This document shows, piece by piece, positions 1 through 11,843 of a DNA stretch of 64,000 nucleotides; the stretch's first letter is position 1, and every line of letters starts with the position of its first letter. Below the pieces are notes generated by a model. The model was given only the letters and a program-made list of their open reading frames with translations. It did no database searches and was not told the DNA's origin. The translations under genes and the position numbers were made by a program. Source of the stretch: Ctena decussata (Eukaryota > Mollusca > Bivalvia > Lucinida > Lucinidae); the NCBI GenBank assembly GCA_963989385.1, contig OZ022502.1:49407454-49471453 (forward strand), given 5' to 3'.

Positions 1-344
1 TATTATAAATAATTCATTTCGATTATTGCTCTTTCGTATCAAAATGACAGCTTGCAAGTTTGCTTTAACAAATAATTTTAAACAAACTAGCATAAGAAAC
101 AATTTATCTGAAAAAATGAAATAATTTCTAAAATTAGCATGTAAATTAATAAAAAAATGTTTTTTTGCAAAAAAAATCCCTGGCGAAAATTTTATCTGAT
201 AACACTTATAAATTTCTATTATCTAAAGCAGTGACCTATAAATACAGTGACCTATAAATACAGTGACTCGCGTCTTCACCTTTCGGTCCAAATAGGCGTG
301 TCGCGCATGCAACTGCAGCGCCTCCTACCGGAGCGCCATTTTTA
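1..344. other. AT-rich non-coding stretch with a short tandem repeat
   Basis: No gene is visible. The stretch is AT-rich up to about 225, then carries three tandem copies of a 16-bp motif CAGTGACCTATAAATA between about 226 and 270. From 270 to 344 it becomes GC-richer with several CpGs, which could be part of a promoter, but there is no transcript evidence. Confidence 0.5.
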
Positions 345-1175
345 ATACAAGCTGAAAAAGCTTGAGTTTCTGTCAAAAGTTAACGGCGTGCATCGCCCAT
401 TTTATCGGTGTTTTCATAGTGGAATTATTATGCAACGATAAGGTAAGCTTTGAATTTTATAATGATGTATTAGGATGTAAGTTTTGTGATGATTTTGCTT
501 GGTTTTGGAGTTCATTTTTAACGATGTAAATTGAGAAACTTTCGTCACTCGAAAGAAAATGGCGACGCCGCCGTAAAAACCATCACTTCTTTTCGACGTA
601 CTCCGTCGTTAATAAGGTTTGAGGTAATATTTTAGCATTAGAAAACAAAAGGGGAAGGATCAAAATGTTGTTTAATATCATTTTCATGACAATTATTTAC
701 TATTTTGATGGTCTTATGACAGTATAGAAATAGACTTATTTAGGAAAGTAGCGAAAACCGGCAAATCAGGATGTTCAAAACCCCACTCCCCCGTTTTTGA
801 ATAAGGCTCCCAAAATGAATATTTTTGAGTCAGGCAATGATTTTTTTTCATAAAGTTGAATGCCTTTTAAATTGTTTGAGTGCTATTTTATGCAATTTCG
901 TGCCGATTTTATGGGTCAAAATAATCTTAAAATAAAACATGTTTTTCACAGTTTTCGCCATACAACAATGAGTTCAGAGGGTTGGTTAGTTATGCATTTC
1001 ACATCAATAAAAATTAACTCCAAAACCAAGCAAAATAATCACAAAACTTACTATTCTAATACATCATCATAAAATTCAAAGCTTACCTTAACGTTGAATA
1101 ATAATTTGATTACGCAAACATTAATGAAATGGGCGATTCACGTCGATAACTTCTGATAGAAATTCCAACCCACTC
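345..1175. repeat. Large inverted repeat with a splice-donor-like sequence in each arm
   Basis: The left arm (about 345-535) and right arm (about 980-1175) are diverged reverse complements of each other, separated by about 440 bp. Shared landmarks, read on the left arm, are ATCGCCCATTT, GGTAAGCTTTGAATTTTAT, GATGTATTAG and TTGCTTGGTTTTGGAGTT. Each arm contains AAGGTAAGC, a good splice-donor context, so the arms might be an inverted copy of a first exon and its flank, or the ends of a foldback element. No coding potential is evident in the spacer, which contains ATGGCGACGCCG followed soon by a stop. Confidence 0.6.
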
Positions 1176-2461
1176 AGCTTAATTAAAACCTATGTCACTG
1201 ACTTACTTGAATTTTCAATGCATGCATATTCTCCTAATTAAGAGAGAGCCAAGATCAAAATCCTCATCCAAATGCATAATAAAAAAAAGTTTCCCGTATT
1301 TATATTGAAAAGCCCTCCAGCCCGTTTTTTAACAACGTCAAGTAAAACTACCGTATAAAAACTTGGCAAGTTTGGTATCAAAATTTCGGAAATTAAGTAC
1401 ACAATTTAATGCAAACGTTTGTAAGAATACATTATTTATTCAGATGAAATAAAACAATGATAATATTCAAATATTTCTAGATGCGAAATAAGCGGTCCTA
1501 TAATTCAGAGTCTGTACGAGTTTTGTCCCTTGCAACGCCTATGACGTCATCTATAGGATAGGCTATTGTTTTTCATTGTGTAGCCAAATAAATGGCGGTT
1601 TTCTGTATATTCAAAACTAACATTCAACGGTTAAGATTAAGACAACTACTTTGTTACAACTATATTTAGCTCTTTCTTCGTCGGAAAATAAGCTTTATAA
1701 CTTATAGCATATGGGAATTTGACATAAAATTAAAAGATTTCAGACTAAAATTTCGGGCCAAAATTACCGTAATCGAAAGAGTGTGAATCACCAGTACAGC
1801 TCCCAAAACATAAGGAATAGAAAGAAAATCGCGGAAGATGCTCAGACCGTTATTACAAAAGATACAAAACGAAAGATCAGATTAGCTGATTATAAAGCAG
1901 ACACGCGCTAAACATTACAATTAAGTGTGCTGACACGGAATTCGTTCGTGTAATCATCGAATTGCGCGCATTGCCGCAATAAACAAGCACCTATGATTGG
2001 TTTAAACACTATTTTATTCGAGAATAAGTTTACAACATAATAGACATACAACAAATAAATCAGGATTTGAAAGTAAGCTTGAAGCTTATATATATCATCT
2101 CCTGAGCACCTATGATTGTGTATTACCTAGACACGTGTTCCGAAGGCAGCTTTAAGAACACCTACCGTGAAATGGAAACGATCAAATAAATAATACCGAA
2201 GATAAGTAAGAGATGGAAAAAATAATATAAATTCAACCTCGGGTTCAAAGTAACGGAAAACTGTCTGGGTGCCGATGCTTTTAGATCGGTGTATCGCACA
2301 AGAAACCATAAATATCAGCGCTATAATCTGTCCGGTAAATAATGCGTAGTTACTATCTGGATGCTGACGTTTTACCTTTCGGAATAATGGAAAGAACTTT
2401 TCAGATTTACGAAACTTATTTATACGAAATGTAACTATTTTATATTGATCAAACGTGAATA
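1176..2461. other. Non-coding stretch with a 14-bp direct repeat
   Basis: No gene is supported. A perfect 14-bp direct repeat AGCACCTATGATTG lies at 1986-1999 and 2105-2118, flanking 105 bp, as a target-site duplication would. On the minus strand about 2165-2328 there is an open stretch between an acceptor-like CCGGACAG and a donor-like GTAGGT that encodes a hydrophobic, aromatic-rich peptide; this is reported only as a weak candidate exon in the findings. Confidence 0.4.
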
Positions 2462-3785
2462 GGGGAGACCGGGGATAGTTGATGCACTTTTTAGACTTCT
2501 TTATATATCCCGTGACCGGACTGGCCAAGTTTCATCATCTGTGTATATACTAAAAGCTCTGCCTTTTCTCCATTTAAAATCAAATAGTAATCCTTGAATT
2601 TTGGTATATTTTCCCTCCGTTTCAGTAGATTTCTTTGGCAGGTCGAATGCATCAACTTGCCCCAGTAGTGGGGCATGTTGATGCAATGCTTGGGGCAAGT
2701 TGATGCAGATATTTTTTCTTACCTTTACTATGCCATGCAACGGATACTACAGTAAATTGACCGTTTCTATGAACAAATGGGAGTTCTCTTGCTTTTTAGT
2801 TAGATGCCGCGATTTATCAAAATTATTTTAGCCAATGAAGTTATCTCCAGCGAAAGATCTCTAGAAAGGATGTCTGTATATGAATAATTGAACGATAAAA
2901 TGATCAAAATATTCTATACTTTTATTAAAGAAACTTAAGAACATTTTAAGCTGCAAAATATCATTTCATTGACATAGTTGCTATATCAAATGAGCCGGGC
3001 TCCCAGCTATTCGTACAATTTACATGTGCGTCCAGCGAGGACTCAGGCCAGCCTGTGCATCAGCACAGTCGGGTCAGAGTCTTCGCTTGCCACATGAAAA
3101 GGTATGGGACCTTAGCTATCCATAGAGCGCACAGCAAAGACTCTGATCAGATGCGCGGATGCGCAGGCTGTATTGAGTCTTCGCTGTGTGCACATGTAAG
3201 TTGTTGGCATTGCTGTGACATAGCTGAAATGCCTTTTTTTTTTTTTTTTTTTTTTTTTGTTGAATATAATAAACCAGATACGACAAATCTGAAATGCTTA
3301 ATAGTCCTGCATCAGTTAGAGATCAAGCCCATCCAAATACTGTGAACAGCTCATGCAGTCCAGTAGGATTTTCTGGTGTATCAACTTGCCCCATGCTCAT
3401 TGCATCAACTTGCCCCAACCATGCCCCACGTGACATTCAGCAAGGTAGACAACTATTACACAATGTTTTCCTTCAAAAGAACATACGATCTTGAAGATTA
3501 AAGATCTGTCTACCTGTGTGCATAAATGAATTATGAACAACCAGAAACAAATGCGCGCTAAACGAAAAATTGCAAAATACCTGTAAATTTACTTAGATGT
3601 GTCAAAAATGAATTTTTCTTCACCAAATTCTTATTTGTTGTCCAAACTGCGTAAAACTTCGGGAAAAGATGGTGTCTGTCAGTGACTACTTTAATTCGTC
3701 ATTTCTGACGTCCATAATGACGTCATTGTCTTTTTATTCCCACTGCATCAACTTGCCCCGTGCATCAACTATCCCCGGTCTCCCC
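2462..3785. mobile_element. Non-autonomous DNA transposon with TA target duplication
   Basis: The ends are near-perfect terminal inverted repeats of about 26 bp beginning GGGGAGACCGGGGATAGTTG, each flanked by TA (2460-2461 and 3786-3787). The interior repeats the motif GGGGCAAGTTGATGCA and its complement several times close to both ends (about 2640-2710 and 3378-3420). No transposase is visible in 1.3 kb, so this is non-autonomous. TA duplication is compatible with the Tc1/mariner superfamily, but the TIR does not look like a standard one and the superfamily is left open. Confidence 0.75.
3022..3197. mobile_element. Small foldback (MITE-like) element nested in the 2462-3785 element
   Basis: Imperfect inverted arms of about 38 bp begin ACATGTGC and contain CAGCGA(A/G)GACTCA and GCCTG(C/T)GC. 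The same kind of sequence (AGACTCAGATCAGCCTGG) recurs at 47387-47520 and in the arms of the 52182-52617 element, so this belongs to a dispersed family. It is followed by a poly-T tract of about 24 bases (3234-3258). Confidence 0.6.
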
Positions 3786-3787
3786 TA

Positions 3788-4964
3788 TATTGCCGGGGTG
3801 TTAAAACACGGCGTCGATGAAAGGGGTCATGAAAATCATGAGCGACTTGTCGGGATTCTCAATATGATATTAAAATAAATAAATAAAAAATGTCACATGA
3901 AAACACGGCAATTATACTTTAATTTGGTCTTTCAATGATTTTTTTGCAGTTTACATTTACAAAACGTCTGCTTTATGCATGTTATTTGTGCTTGCAGTTG
4001 TACTGAATTATATGGGATATCCTATAGATGACATCACAGTCTACTTGGGTAGATAAGTCGTGCGTGACTTAATCGATTTATAGGAAAGGTGTATAGAATT
4101 ATTGAATTTTTTCAGTCGCTCACCTGTCCAGCGGCGCGACAAGCGTCTATTGGAAAAATACCTACATTTAACTGGAGATGCAAGTCACTCTATATATAGG
4201 TCTAAAGTAACAATTCAGCCATAGAAGAATTTTCAATGATGGGCATGCACAGAGCTCAAAATACATATTTCAGTGCATTTTGGTAGATCAATTGATCTAA
4301 AAAAGACCAATTGATCTACTGTAGATCAATTGAAGCTTGTCCCCAACCTGTTCACTGACCAGAAGAGGAGTCCTTTTCGGTGCTGTAATTTTTTTGTAAA
4401 GTTTTAGGATGAAGATATTACAATTCACAAACTTATTATTCAAGCGCTGATTACTATCATGATGATATAAACATTTCTAAAACATATGTTTTATATGACA
4501 TTTAACGGCAAATAAAAGTCCTTTTCGGTGCCCGAAAGTTCTTTTCGGTCCTTTTCGGTGGGGTAAGTCCTTTTCTGTCTTTAGTAGGACCGCTTTGTAA
4601 AGGGGTTCACCACCGGAAGAGGCATGGTACACATAATGATTACAACGTTGCGTTTTAGGTGAGCCCTCATTTATAGCTGGTATATATAAAGATGCCAAGG
4701 TAAACTCAAGCGTCGTCCTATTTGAAAATAGACTTATCGTACCCTCACTCTATTCCCCGTTAATGACCAGGATGCAAGACGATTACGTCAATGGATGTTT
4801 CGTACCATATATGCGTTTCGTACCATATGCGTTTCGTAGTACCTGGCTGTTAACGTACCCTGGACTGGTCGAGTCATTCCTTAGCCGTGACTGATTTGTT
4901 CTCTGCCCGTTAGTACTTCGTTGTTTTTCTGTGAATATTTATATTTATACTATGTTTCAAAACA
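3788..4964. other. Non-coding stretch with short palindromes and simple repeats
   Basis: No gene seen. Notable items are clustered AGATCAATTGATCT palindromes at about 4285-4332, repeats of CCTTTTCGGT at about 4370-4575, and a duplicated CGTACCATAT(ATG)CGTTT motif at about 4800-4840. Confidence 0.4.
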
Positions 4965-5875
4965 CTGCTGACAACTTCCATTTAAAATGTACCAAAACAC
5001 TCCCGTAAATGTGGGAAAAAAAGTTCCATCAAATTGTGACAATTTTTGGTGAAAATGAAATGCAGGTTAACAATAACAGTAATCAAAAAAAAAGCAAAAA
5101 GTAAAATTATATCAGTGAAATAAGGAAAGTTATTATCATTTTAAAATAACGGTTGTGATCGCCAGGTTTTGACAGACATTTTGACGGACATTTCTGACGA
5201 TCACACATTTGTTAATTTTAATATTTATGGTTAATGTCAGAGTGTCTGAGAGCTTGCAGATGATGTTTGTGGCAGCGAAGGTCATAAACTGTGCTTATGT
5301 TTCTGCACCCTTGATATAGCACAATCCATCAATAAATAACAGCAATTTTTGTTGTGTGATCATCATCTTTGACGGACATGATGAGATTGTCAGGTTTGAC
5401 AGAATTTTCGACAGACGTTTCATATGATCGCACAGTCATTTATTGCATTTATTGAAGATTTTCAGTCAATATCAGAGTGTCTGAGAAGTACAGTTGACAG
5501 TGGTCCCAGACTTTGCATAAATATATAATTTGTTGACATTGAACAGATCATCAATAAATCACAGCTTATTTTGTGTGTTGAGATTGTCAGGTTTTGACAG
5601 ACACTAAGGGAAAGAAGTCTGTCAAACATTGTAATCAAATCGCAACGGCAAAATATAGAACAGGTAGCTGCATTTAGATTGTCAATTCACACAAAATTGA
5701 TTTACTTTGACCAATGAAAATCTCTGAAAAAAAATAAAACAGGTTGTGGAACTTTTGCCTGGATCTACAAGACGAAAACTGTACTGTGGTTGTGGTCATA
5801 ACACGTTGTGATCATAAATTTTAGTTGACGGACAACATATGATAAAGGTTTACACATGACATGTTTCTTTGACTT

Positions 5876-6147
5876 GCCGGGCCGGGTAGCGCAATCGGTA
5901 GGGCACCCGACTCGTAAGTCGGAGGTCCTGGGTTCGAATCCTGGTCTGGCCACATACTTTCGTTTCTCCTTCCGCTGATTCAAGAAGGGCAGTTGTCATT
6001 TACTGGCGAAAGTATGTGCACTTAGTACTGGTTAACCGCTTAGGAGGTCTAAGCCTGCCCAGGAATAGTGTGGTTAGGTTAACTGACCGTCCCGACATGA
6101 CCTTAGTTGTTTCCCGTGGACGTTAAGCATAAAATCAACAACAGCAA
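5876..6147 (+). mobile_element. SINE family 1, copy A (tRNA-derived)
   Basis: The head is tRNA-like, with an A box TAGCGCAATCGG and B box GGTTCGAATCC closing with TCTGGCCA. The body contains TACTGGCGAAAGTATGTGCA and GGTTAACCGCTTAGGAGG, and the 3' end is GTGGACGTTAAGCAT with a short CAAC/ACAA tail. Sister copies carry CTCATAA in the anticodon region, which resembles elongator tRNA-Met; this copy has CTCGTAA. The open reading frame seen on the opposite strand is only a shadow of this SINE. Confidence 0.9.
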
Positions 6148-6305
6148 CAATTCTTTGACTTTATTCTGTCTTTTGACAAGTGCTGTTGTGTAGACAACTG
6201 CCTTAACTGTTTTAAAAGAAACAAAACTCCAATTAAGCCACTGGCTATGTTGCGACCATAAACTGCAAAGTTTGACAGAAATTATGATCACACACCATTT
6301 GATTA

Positions 6306-7401
6306 GGCCAAAATTAAAATTATGTTGGTTTGCTGTTTACCGACCGACCCGAGGTTTTCCGTGCGACCCAAATATTTTTTTTCGATTTCCAAAAAAAAAA
6401 ATTTTTTTCCCGACCCGTCCCGGTAAAGTCCGGATTTTAGTCACGACGTTTCCTATATCCCGGTATTATTTGTTCGTGTCACTTATTTAACTGCGTGCGC
6501 GATCCGAATCAGCTTACCGCTTTAAATTCATTATTTCAACCAATGAGCGTTTCTTTAACAATGATTTGTGTTGTAAAATGGCTTCGGAGGCGAAAATCGC
6601 CCGAGTCGAAGCGACTTTCTGCGTGTCTGTCGTCAAAAAAGCAGAAAAAAAGTGTACAGTAGTTAAAAACGCATTGAAAAGAATCCCCACATGCAACACA
6701 TGGGAAGACCTCTTCAATGATGCAATAATAAACGTTTCGGAAGACGATTTGTCCGACGATATCGTCGACAAATACTCAAAGGTCGCGTCCATATCTGTTA
6801 GCAGAGAACCAAACGGCGAAGTAGTACTACAAAAAGCAGTCATTTTTTAGATTTATGTTATGTTTTCATTTTACAGTTAAGCTCTCTCATAATGGTGAAT
6901 ACTGTCCAGTTGGGCCAATGAAGGCCAAAAGCTTGATACCTCAAGGACCCAAAGAATTCAGACACTCAAAAAGCTTTGCTGCACTTTTCCCCAAACCTGT
7001 CTGTCTGAAAACTTCGGGTCAGTATGGTAATCCCAACAGGGGACAGAAGTTGAAATTATTGTTCAGAGTGTAATCAGATTAAAGAACAAACTCATGTCAA
7101 GATTTATATTTTTCAGTCCTGTGCTTTAGTGGGAAACACTTATTCTTTGTGATCTTTAATTTCAAATTTATGTAGCAAGGCCTGTTAAAATGGTTATAAG
7201 ATTTCATCATTGCAAACCATACTAACACTAACTTTCTGTGCCTGCCATACATATATATGTATAATATACAAAAAAAAAAAAAAAGCCTACCGACCGACCC
7301 ACTTCTACTATTAGAAAAAAAAAATAAAAAGCCTACCGACCGACCCACCTCTAATTTTCTGGGTCGGTAAACAGCAAACCAACAATTTTTTAAGGTTGGC
7401 C
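6306..7401. mobile_element. TTA-flanked DNA transposon (PIF/Harbinger-like or ISL2EU-like) carrying an ORF
   Basis: TTA lies on both sides (6303-6305, 7402-7404). The inverted ends start GGCCAA and share GGTTTGCTGTTTACCGACC over about 42 bp. A subterminal ACCGACCGACCCAC motif is repeated near the right end (about 7286-7302 and 7334-7350). GGCC starts and TTA duplications fit PIF/Harbinger; no transposase or DDE domain was recognised in 1096 bp, so it is non-autonomous. It carries the ORF at 6578-6850. Confidence 0.75.
6578..6850 (+). CDS. Unknown 90-residue ORF carried inside the TTA-flanked transposon
   Basis: The ORF starts at an ATG in a good context (AAAATGG) and begins MASEAKIARVEATF. 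It is lysine-rich in residues 15-40 and acidic around 55-70 (SEDDLSDDIVDKY), then stops at TAG. A second open stretch follows directly at about 6879-7070 in another frame, after an acceptor-like TTTTACAG, so the two may be exons of one gene; no donor keeping frame was convincing. It is not recognised as a known family. The composition looks more protein-like than the repeats around it. It could be a captured host exon, a DNA-binding accessory protein of the element, or chance. Its position between the inverted ends is the main fact. Confidence 0.4.
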   Translation: MASEAKIARVEATFCVSVVKKAEKKCTVVKNALKRIPTCNTWEDLFNDAIINVSEDDLSDDIVDKYSKVASISVSREPNGEVVLQKAVIF

Positions 7402-7965
7402 TTAAAATTGAGCTAAAATATGCATGTTTGCATTACTATTGATTAGATGAGTGGAAATAAATATGTCCATGTAAGCAAATGATCATTATTTAATTGTAAA
7501 AATTAATAATTCAAGTTATTTTTCCCTCAACTTCCCTGTGTGATCGTCATAATTCTTGACAGATGCAATGAAAAAAAATGAACCTAATGAAAATTAAGTT
7601 TTTTCTCAATGCAGTGGGGTAAATAAACAATGAATCATAAAATTTGTTGTTCTCATATCCCTGTTAATGATAACGAAAGCTGGATTATGATTTGCACAAA
7701 AAAATGTGTACTTTGAAGCAATAAAAGTTGGGTCCTAAAAACGGGAGTTGTGTCCGTCAAAAAATTGTGATTTTTGGGAAGGTTTTCCTTTTTCTTTTTT
7801 GATCTGGATTCGAACAGCAGTTTTCATTGATAATTTTAGTTACCTGACAATGATGCTAACAGGAAAAGCAACACAGAATAGTCCTTAATTATAAAGTAAG
7901 TAAGAAACAATGTTGCGATTGTTTTGACGGACATTTTCTCTTCTTAAATGGAAGTTGTCTGCTGT

Positions 7966-8383
7966 CTTCCTCAGCTTCGGTAAACAGTCATAAAACCTGA
8001 ATACACCCAGTCGCTACACCACTGCAGCTTAACTAAACTTGGGTCACTCATCCGCTCCAGGTACTAGCCTAGCTAAACATGTTGCTTAACTAGCATCAAC
8101 ACTCCAACACTCTAACAACTTTGCCAAAAACATATGCTTTTACAGGGGGGTGCCACTAGTAGTAGTATCTATACCCATTCAGTACACTACTCCCTCCTTT
8201 TGAAAGGCCCAGGAGCCACACTACTGATGGTGGTTTCCCAGAAAAAATGACATCATACTAATGATACTTTCATTAATCTTAAGAATTCGGAATAAACAGA
8301 AGGTACTAAAATAGGTGAGCCTGAAATTAGGATGGAATTAAGAGTGACTGAACTGCACTCTATGTAGATGATGTATGGTTTTT
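7966..8383. other. Unique-looking non-coding spacer
   Basis: Nothing supportable as a gene, RNA or repeat was seen between the preceding repetitive region and the first group I element. Confidence 0.4.
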
Positions 8384-9990
8384 AGCTCACCTGAGCCAGC
8401 GGCTCCGGGGGAGCTTATAGGATGGTAAGGCTCCGGCGTCCGTCGTCCGTCCGTCCGTCAACAATTTCAAACGACTTCTCCTCTGAAACCGCTGGGCCAA
8501 TTGTAACCAAATTTCATATGTAGCCTCTAGGGGACTTAGGAACGAAAAGTTGTTCAAACGGTCCTGGTCACATGACCAACATGGCCGCCACGCCCATATA
8601 TGGTAAAAACCTAGAAAAATCTTCTTCTCCAGAACCAACAGGCCGATGGCCTTGAAACTTGGTATGAAGCATTGGGTACGCGACTACTACCAAGATTGTT
8701 CAAATTATGATCTTGGGTTGACCTTGACCTTTTTTACGGTAAGGTCAAATTTGCATTCTGTAGCTTTTATATGGGAAAATGCTAGAACATAAGATTTCTT
8801 GGAAACTGTTGAAGATTTAGACCTGAAAATTGGTATATACAGTCATCTGAATGAGTACATGAAAATTAATGCGTACAAGAGGTCAAGGTCATTGTTTGAC
8901 CTTTGACCCTGGTCTCTCATATTTTGACAATTTCACACATCTCCTCAAAAGCCACTAGGCCAATTGTAAACAAATTTCAGACAGAGCTTCTAGGGGGCAG
9001 GGGAACGAAAATTTGTTCAAACGGACTGGGTCACATGACCAACATGGCCGCCATGCCCATATATATAAAAATCTTTAAAAATCTTCTTCTCCAGAACCAA
9101 TAGGCCAATGGCCTTGAAACTTGGTATGTAGCATCAGGTACGCAAGTACTACCAAGATTGTTCAAATTATGACCTTGGGTTGACCTTGACCTTTTTTACG
9201 GTAAGGTCAAATTTGCTTTTTTTAGCTTTTATATGGGAAAATGCTAGAACATAAGATTTCATGGAAACTGTTGAAGATTTAAACCTGAAAATTGGTATAT
9301 ACAGTCATCTAAATGAGTACATGAAATTTTATATGTACAAGAGGTCAAGGTCATTCTTTGACCTTAGACCCTGGTCTCTCATATTGTGACAATGTCACAC
9401 ATCTGCTCAAAAGCCACCAGGCCAATTGTAACCAAATTTCATACACTAGGGGCTGAGGGAAAGAAAATTTGTTCAAACAGTCTTGGTCACATGACCAACA
9501 TGGCCGCCATGCCCATATATGGCAAAAACCTTTACAAATCTCCTTCTCAAGAACCAAGTGATCGATGGCCTTGAAACTTGGTATATAGCATCAGGTACTT
9601 GAGTACTATCAACATTGATCAAATGATGACCTTGGGCTGACTTGACCATTTACAAGGCAAGGTCAGGTATGGGAAAATGGTAGAACATACGAGTTCATGG
9701 CAAGTTTAGAAGATTTTGGCCTAAAAATTGGTATATACAGTCATCTTAGTTAGTACATGGAAGATTTGCGGGTACAAGAGGTTAAGGTCATCCTTTGACC
9801 TGACCCATGTCTCTTATATTTTGACAATTTAAGAAGTCTCCTCAAAAGCCACAGGGCCAATTGTAACCAAATATCATACACAGCCTCCAGGGGCTGATGC
9901 AACGAAAATTTATCAAGCGGTCTAGGTCACATGACCTACATGGCCACCATACTCAGGTGAGCGGTTCAGGGCCTCATGGCCCTCTTGTTT
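8384..9990 (+). mobile_element. Helitron/Helentron-like group I element 1
   Basis: The left end begins AGCTCACCTGAGC after a T run; the right end has CTCAGGTGAGCG (inverted to the left end), then the hairpin GGGCCTCATGGCCC and TCTTGTTT. The core consists of three to four tandem units of about 440-470 bp; each holds CACATGACCAACATGGCCGC, ACCTTGACCTTTTT and AGGTCAAGGTCATT. Group I 5' leaders often contain (GTCC)n. No coding capacity is seen, so the element is non-autonomous. Assignment to the Helitron superfamily rests on end structure, not on a Rep/helicase gene. Confidence 0.8.
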
Positions 9991-11563
9991 AGCTCACCTG
10001 AGCACAAAGTGCTCAAGGAGTGCTATTGTGATCGAAATTTTTCGTCCGTCTGGCTGCCCGTCATCAACAATTTCTTCAAACGACATCTCTTAGACCAGTA
10101 GACCAATTTCAAAATAATTTCACACAAATGTTTCTCTTAATGCCCTGTACCAAAATTGCTAAAATGGTTCCGCTCCACTGAACAAGATGGCCACCAGAGC
10201 TAAAAATAGAAAATCCTTTAAACAACATCTCCTCTCAAGCCAGTGGATGGATTTCAAAATAATTTCACAGAAATGTTCGACTTATGGCCCTGAACAGAAA
10301 TTGCTAAAACAGTTCTGCTCCACTGAACAAGATGGCCACCAGAGCTAAAAATAGAAATAAAACCGAGCTAAAATAGAAATAAATCTTTAAATGACATAGA
10401 GGGCACAGTTTTGATCCAATCTTCATGAAACTTTGTCAGAATGATTATCTTCATGAAATCTAGGCCAAGTATGAAACTAGGTCATGTCTGGTCAAAAACT
10501 AGGCCACCAGGTCAAATCTTAGTACCTCGTGTACGTACACTCTAGGGGGCACAGTTTTGATCCAATCTTCATGAAATTTTGTCAGAATGTTTATCTTTAT
10601 GACATCTAGGCCAGATTTGACTATGATTTATGTCGGGTCAAATACTAGGTCACTAGATCAAATCTTAGAAAAACCTTGTGGACACTCTAGAGGGCACAGT
10701 TTTGATCCAATGTTCATGAAACTTTGTCAGAATGATTATCTTCATGAAATCTAGGCGAGGTCAAGTTGGGTCGAAAACTAGATCACTAGGTCAAATCTTA
10801 GTAAAACCTTGTGTACACTCTCGAGGTCACAGTTTTGATCCAATGTTCATGAAACTTTGTCAGAATGTTTATCTGTATGAAATCTAGGCAAAGTTTGAAA
10901 CTAGGTCTTGTTGGGTCAAAAACTAGGTTACTAGGTCAAATCTTAGAAAAAACCTTGTGTACTATAAGGGCTTTATTTTGCATTAAATCTGCATAAAACT
11001 TTGTCAGAATGTTTTTCGTTATGAAATCTAGGCCAAGTTTGAAACTGAACAATGTCAGATAAAAAATTAGGCCACTATGTCAGATCTTAGAAAAACATTG
11101 TGTACACTCTAGAGGGCACAGTTTTGGTCCAATCTTCATGAAACTTTTTCAGAATGTTTATCTTCCTGAAATTTAAGCAAATTTTAAACTGGGTCATGTT
11201 GTATCAAAAACTAGGTCACTAGGTCAAATCTTAGAAAAAAAACTTGTGTACACAATAGAGGCTTCATTATCCGTTGCATCTTGTTAAATATTGTCACAAT
11301 GTTTATCTCTATGAAAAGAAGTTTGAAACTGGAATATGTCGGGTCAATAACAAGTTCAATAAGTCAAATCTTAGAAAAACATTGTGTACACTCTGGAGGG
11401 CACAGTTTTGATCCAATCTTCATGAAACATTGTCAGAATTATTCAATAATAGATTGGAAAGTGCAGAATTGCTCCAGTTGAATCATCATCAAATAGATGA
11501 TCTCCCATGTTATTTCATCATAACTTAGATGAGCAGTTTAGGTCCATCATGGACCTCTTGTTT
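9991..11563 (+). mobile_element. Group I element 2, abutting element 1 head to tail
   Basis: It starts with AGCTCACCTGAGC immediately after the TCTTGTTT end of element 1 and ends with the hairpin GGTCCATCATGGACC plus TCTTGTTT. The core begins with two units of the GCTAAAAATAGAAA type and continues with about seven units of about 145 bp of the GGGCACAGTTTTGATCC type. So two core types are joined within one element. Non-coding. Confidence 0.8.
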
Positions 11564-11843
11564 AAATGTTGTCTTTTTTCCCATAACAGAGACCAATAAA
11601 CATGATAAAGAAGCAAAAGGGCTGTGAGGCCCTTAATCGCTCTGAGCCTCACCTGAGTAAAAACGTCAAACCTGAACCTAGGGTCTTAATTTGAACAAAC
11701 CTGATAGTATGAAACTGTCAAAATATGAGAGACATTGTTAGAGGTCTAAGAATGACCTTGATCTCTATTGCTAAAAATGTTCATGTAATCATTTATTTGA
11801 ATTAATTTATTAACTTCTGCACCAAAATTTTCTACAAGTTGAC

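Larger units (their letters stand above)
4965..7965. mobile_element. Possible 3-kb composite element with short inverted ends
   Basis: The motif GACAACTTCCATTTAA at about 4972-4987 recurs inverted at about 7945-7961. Between them a TTGACGGACATTT-like phrase recurs at about 5170-5200, 5370-5420, 5590-5610, 7545-7560, 7750-7765 and 7920-7935 in both halves, suggesting one repetitive unit interrupted by the SINE at 5876 and the TTA-flanked element at 6306. No target duplication was found, so this is a weak call. Confidence 0.35.

Noticed and set aside
5765..5983. Minus-strand frame with RPGFEPRTSDL
   Set aside because: It is the reverse translation of the SINE tRNA-like head (B box), a common artefact.
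6514..6843. 109-codon minus-strand frame
   Set aside because: Antisense shadow of the 6578-6850 ORF.
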